Of a stretch of DNA of 42,007 nt, positions 39,578 to 42,007 are shown piece by piece. Under the pieces are notes generated by a model, which worked only from the letters and a program-made list of their open reading frames with translations, was not told where the DNA came from and did not search any database. The stretch comes from Fibrobacter sp. (GTDB lineage Bacteria; Fibrobacterota; Fibrobacteria; Fibrobacterales; Fibrobacteraceae). The translations under genes and the position numbers were made by a program. The first letter of the stretch is position 1. Each line of letters starts with the position of its first letter. The stretch is from assembly GCA_031271785.1 (NCBI GenBank), contig JAISUZ010000103.1:1-42007 (forward strand), read 5' to 3'.

Positions 39578-40907
39578 TGCAAAACTCCGAGAAAATAGAT
39601 TGAAGAATATCTTCGGAAGAAATTTCTCCGACAACGGCTTGCAATTCACGCCGGACTACTTGCAATTCAAAGGCAAGAAGTTCGACGGCGGGCAAGGCTT
39701 CCATTAAATCCAAGGCTTTGCCGATGCCGCGCTCTGCATTTTCAATACAGACGCGCTGCCGTTCGCTTGTGAGCCAAAAAGATTCCGGATCGCCGGCGGC
39801 CGGGAAAAGTGCGCGGTTCCATTCCCGTTTTAACGTTTCGATACCTTCTCCCGTGACGGCGGAAACTTCAAATTCGTTTTCGAGCGCGGGAAGATCCGGA
39901 TTTTTTAAATCGGCTTTGGCGAAAAGAACAAAGTGATTTTTTTGCAGCGCCGTTTCTCTTTCTTGAATTGCTTCCGGAGTGTATGCGGTCAGAATATCCT
40001 GAACCAAAACGGCGATGTCGGCGCTTTCCAAAATCCGTTTGCTTTTTTCCATGGAACGCGCATCAAGTTCATCGACCGCTTGATCTGCAATGCCCGCGGT
40101 ATCCACCAGGAGCGCTTCTCCGTCGGGCAGTAAAAACGGAACTTCGATAAAATCCCGGGTGGTTCCCGGAACTGCGCTCACGAGCAGGCGATCATCTTCG
40201 AGGAATGCGTTGATAAGGCTTGATTTGCCGGCGTTCGGTTTGCCGTAAAGCACAATCCGCGGCAGGCGATTCCCGAGTTCCGCGCTTTTGAAATTTCTGA
40301 GTAAGCCGAGCAGCAAATCCCGGATGGCTTCGAGTTCGGTTTGCCAGCCGGGAAGATCGGCTTCGAGTTCTTCTTCCACAAAATCCACTTCGAGTTCAAG
40401 CCGCGCCGAAATGTGTTTGATTTTTTCGGCGAGCGTTTTTACCTGATTTGAGAATTTTCCGGATAAAAGCCGCCGGGCGTTGGAAAGCCCGGCGCGCGTG
40501 GCGCTGTGAATGATTTCGGCGACCGATTCCGCCTGAACGAGGTCGAGTTTTCCATTCAAAAAAGCACGTTTCGTAAATTCTCCGGGTTCGGCAAGGCGAA
40601 CGCCTTTTATGGCCGTGACGGTCCGGATCAATTCGCGGACGATAAGCGGGTTTCCGTGCGGGAAAAGTTCCAGGGAATCTTCTCCGGTATAGGAACGCGG
40701 ACCTTTAAAAAACAGATAAACGAGGGAATCGATTTCTTCGTTATTCTCCGGGTTTACGGCTTTTCCGTAATAGACTTTCCGGTCTTCAAGCCCGGTTCGG
40801 CACAGAATTTTTGCGGCAATTTCCGTGACGAGGGCTCCGCTGATACGAATAACGGCAAGCGCGGATACGCCGCCGGGAGTCGCAAGAGCCACAATTGTTT
40901 GATTCAC
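39567..40907 (-). CDS. mnmE: tRNA modification GTPase MnmE (TrmE)
   Basis: The 446-aa enzyme, with MnmG, makes the carboxymethylaminomethyl modification of wobble uridine in tRNA. It has the N-terminal folate-binding domain (TIVALATPGGVSALAVIRISG; PGEFTKRAFLNGKLDLVQAESVAEII, about 108-133), the G domain with P-loop GKPNAGKSS (222-230), switch TTRD (249-252), DTAGI (269-273) and Glu280, and the C-terminal FCIGK (catalytic Cys443). The usual NKxD base-recognition motif reads AKAD (330-333), an Asn to Ala change. The start is GTG at 40907; no ribosome binding site is seen. It heads a six-gene minus-strand run and is divergent from the epimerase, 36 bp apart. Confidence 0.96.
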   Translation of the reverse strand: MNQTIVALATPGGVSALAVIRISGALVTEIAAKILCRTGLEDRKVYYGKAVNPENNEEIDSLVYLFFKGPRSYTGEDSLELFPHGNPLIVRELIRTVTAIKGVRLAEPGEFTKRAFLNGKLDLVQAESVAEIIHSATRAGLSNARRLLSGKFSNQVKTLAEKIKHISARLELEVDFVEEELEADLPGWQTELEAIRDLLLGLLRNFKSAELGNRLPRIVLYGKPNAGKSSLINAFLEDDRLLVSAVPGTTRDFIEVPFLLPDGEALLVDTAGIADQAVDELDARSMEKSKRILESADIAVLVQDILTAYTPEAIQERETALQKNHFVLFAKADLKNPDLPALENEFEVSAVTGEGIETLKREWNRALFPAAGDPESFWLTSERQRVCIENAERGIGKALDLMEALPAVELLAFELQVVRRELQAVVGEISSEDILQSIFSEFCIGK

Positions 40908-40943
40908 ATGTTAATTATAGCTTAAAATAACTAACATTACTTT

Positions 40944-41909
40944 ATGTTTACTCTAATATCACGCCCCTTAGGTTCCGTTGACCGCCTGGTGATTCGGCAT
41001 GAAGAAACCGGCGCCGAACTTGAAATTCTTTCCGGTTGGGGTGCGGGGCTGAATGCCTGGCGCATGCCTGAGAAAGATTCCTTTATCGATCTTCTTTCCG
41101 GTTATCCCGACGAGGAAACATTCCGGAAAACCCAAGCGGATACCAGCGCGGGTGTGATTCTTTCTCCGTTCCCGGGGCGCACGGATCATGCGCAGTGGAC
41201 TTGGAAAGGGAAAACGTATAAGCTCGATAATAATGTTTCCTGGGCGCCTCACGCGCTGCACGGGTTTCTTCACACGCGGCCCTGGAAGATGGTTTCGTTT
41301 ACGAGCGACAATACGATTGCAGGCCTCACGCTTTCTTGTAACTGGGACGGCGCGCACCCCGGATTTCCTTTTCCGTATGCCGCCGAAACGCGTTTTGCGC
41401 TTCTCGAAAATTCGTTTATGGTTTTTTCCGAAATCACGAATACCGGGCGCGAAGAGATGCCTTATGCGGAAGGCTGGCACCCTTATTTTTCTTTGGGAAA
41501 ACCGGTAGATGAACTCGAACTTCAGTTTCCGATTGCGAAAAAAAGTATTACCGATGATGAGGATATTCCGACCGGTAAATATGAAGAGGAAAACCGCTTT
41601 GAGAACGGAGCTTCTTTAAACGGGATTTCGCTGAACGAAAGCATTCTTTTGGATGATTCGTGCGACGGTATTGTCACTACGCTTTCGGACCCTGAAGAGA
41701 AGCGGCAGTTGATTATCACTCAAAACGGCGGCCGGGAAGACGGTTTTAACGCGCTTCAGCTTTACACTCCGCCCGATCGAAAAAGTATCGCTATTGAACC
41801 CATGACCGGCGAGCCCGATATGCTGAATCATCATCGCGGACTGATTGTGATACCGCCGGGCGAAAAACGCTGTTTTTCGTGGCATGTTCAGTACGAGAAA
41901 CGCGATTGA
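40944..41909 (+). CDS. Aldose 1-epimerase (galactose mutarotase-like)
   Basis: The 321-aa protein converts alpha and beta anomers of hexoses. It shows the family pattern: AGVILSPFPGRTDHAQWTWKGKTYKLDNN, APHALHGFLHTRPWK with the first catalytic His (about 111), EGWHPYFSLG with the second His and AIEPMTGEPDMLNHH with the catalytic Glu. The length is typical. It is a cytoplasmic enzyme feeding sugars into central metabolism; substrate preference among glucose, galactose or hexose 6-phosphates cannot be told. No ribosome binding site is clear before the ATG. It is divergent from mnmE and followed by a repeat block at the window edge. Confidence 0.92.
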   Translation: MFTLISRPLGSVDRLVIRHEETGAELEILSGWGAGLNAWRMPEKDSFIDLLSGYPDEETFRKTQADTSAGVILSPFPGRTDHAQWTWKGKTYKLDNNVSWAPHALHGFLHTRPWKMVSFTSDNTIAGLTLSCNWDGAHPGFPFPYAAETRFALLENSFMVFSEITNTGREEMPYAEGWHPYFSLGKPVDELELQFPIAKKSITDDEDIPTGKYEEENRFENGASLNGISLNESILLDDSCDGIVTTLSDPEEKRQLIITQNGGREDGFNALQLYTPPDRKSIAIEPMTGEPDMLNHHRGLIVIPPGEKRCFSWHVQYEKRD

Positions 41910-41949
41910 AATAAATTTCTTTCTCCCAAAGCGCAACAATGAAACTTAC

Positions 41950-42007
41950 GGGCGTGCCCCTGCCATTGTCTTTTCGCCTCGCAAACCGGAGGCAGGGTCG
42001 GCGAGCT
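41950..42007 (+). repeat. Interspersed repeat (family A), copy 4, cut by the window edge
   Basis: GGGCGTGCCCCTGCC (41950-41964) pairs with the later GGCAGGGTCGGCG (41991-42003), giving the same opening hairpin as the other family A copies (GGGCGTGCCCC...GGGTCGG). The remainder lies outside the window. Confidence 0.55.

Noticed and set aside
1-42007. tRNA genes, CRISPR arrays, prophage structural genes
   Set aside because: No T-loop/anticodon arrangement, no regularly spaced direct repeats and no phage structural proteins were noticed. This was a reading by eye, so a tRNA scan would be decisive.

Overview
The window reads as a chromosomal segment of a Gram-negative bacterium, most likely a member of the Fibrobacterota (Fibrobacter-like) or a near relative. 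This rests on an LPS-transport cluster (lptC-lptA-lptB) joined to rpoN, hpf, hprK and an MlaD-type protein; many small lipoproteins and secreted TPR proteins; moderate GC; and many non-ATG starts. The taxon is inferred from gene content and not proven. The sequence opens inside a 5S rRNA, so the left edge is the end of an rRNA operon.

Left part (1-8.6 kb, mostly minus strand): 5S rRNA end with a perfect hairpin behind it, a 300-bp non-coding stretch rich in inverted repeats, a NimA-like flavoprotein, a secreted TPR protein, a 47-aa protein, a group-II phosphofructokinase, an OmpR/histidine kinase pair, an outer-membrane barrel-like protein, rarA and a YbgC-type thioesterase. On the plus strand from 8.6 to 15.4 kb are a membrane EAL phosphodiesterase with a dead GGDEF domain, an AT-rich Fic protein with a fused antitoxin-like segment, a flavin reductase, a two-subunit indolepyruvate oxidoreductase and a kinase-GNAT fusion.

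Centre (15.4-22.9 kb): the envelope and regulation cluster lptC-lptA-lptB-rpoN (overlapping or nearly touching genes), then hpf-hprK-mlaD behind a strong sigma-70-type promoter, then a DksA/TraR protein. A full-consensus sigma-54 (-24/-12) element sits at the start of lptC, in cis to rpoN. From 23 to 33 kb is a patchwork of single genes: yhhQ with a preQ1-I riboswitch, DUF805, EamA, mscL, TPR protein, YugP-like protease, a 54-aa lipoprotein, lysC, histidine phosphatase, PAP2, ackA, GNAT and DoxX.

Right part (33-42 kb): a frameshifted serine recombinase beside a three-gene AT-rich cassette (lipoprotein, zinc-finger membrane protein, EHxxP protein), which looks like acquired DNA. It is followed by a tightly packed minus-strand operon: mnmE, an E1-like ThiF/MoeB protein, an NAT/transglutaminase-like Cys-His-Asp protein, a lipoprotein, TerC and an unknown 300-aa protein. 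The window closes with an aldose 1-epimerase. Copies of an interspersed hairpin-bearing repeat family lie at 15.4, 27.8, 35.5 and 41.95 kb, in gaps beside accessory genes. The best candidates for new biology are the preQ1 riboswitch, the sigma-54 site at the rpoN operon, the E1/NAT-like pair, the AT-rich cassette and the repeat families.
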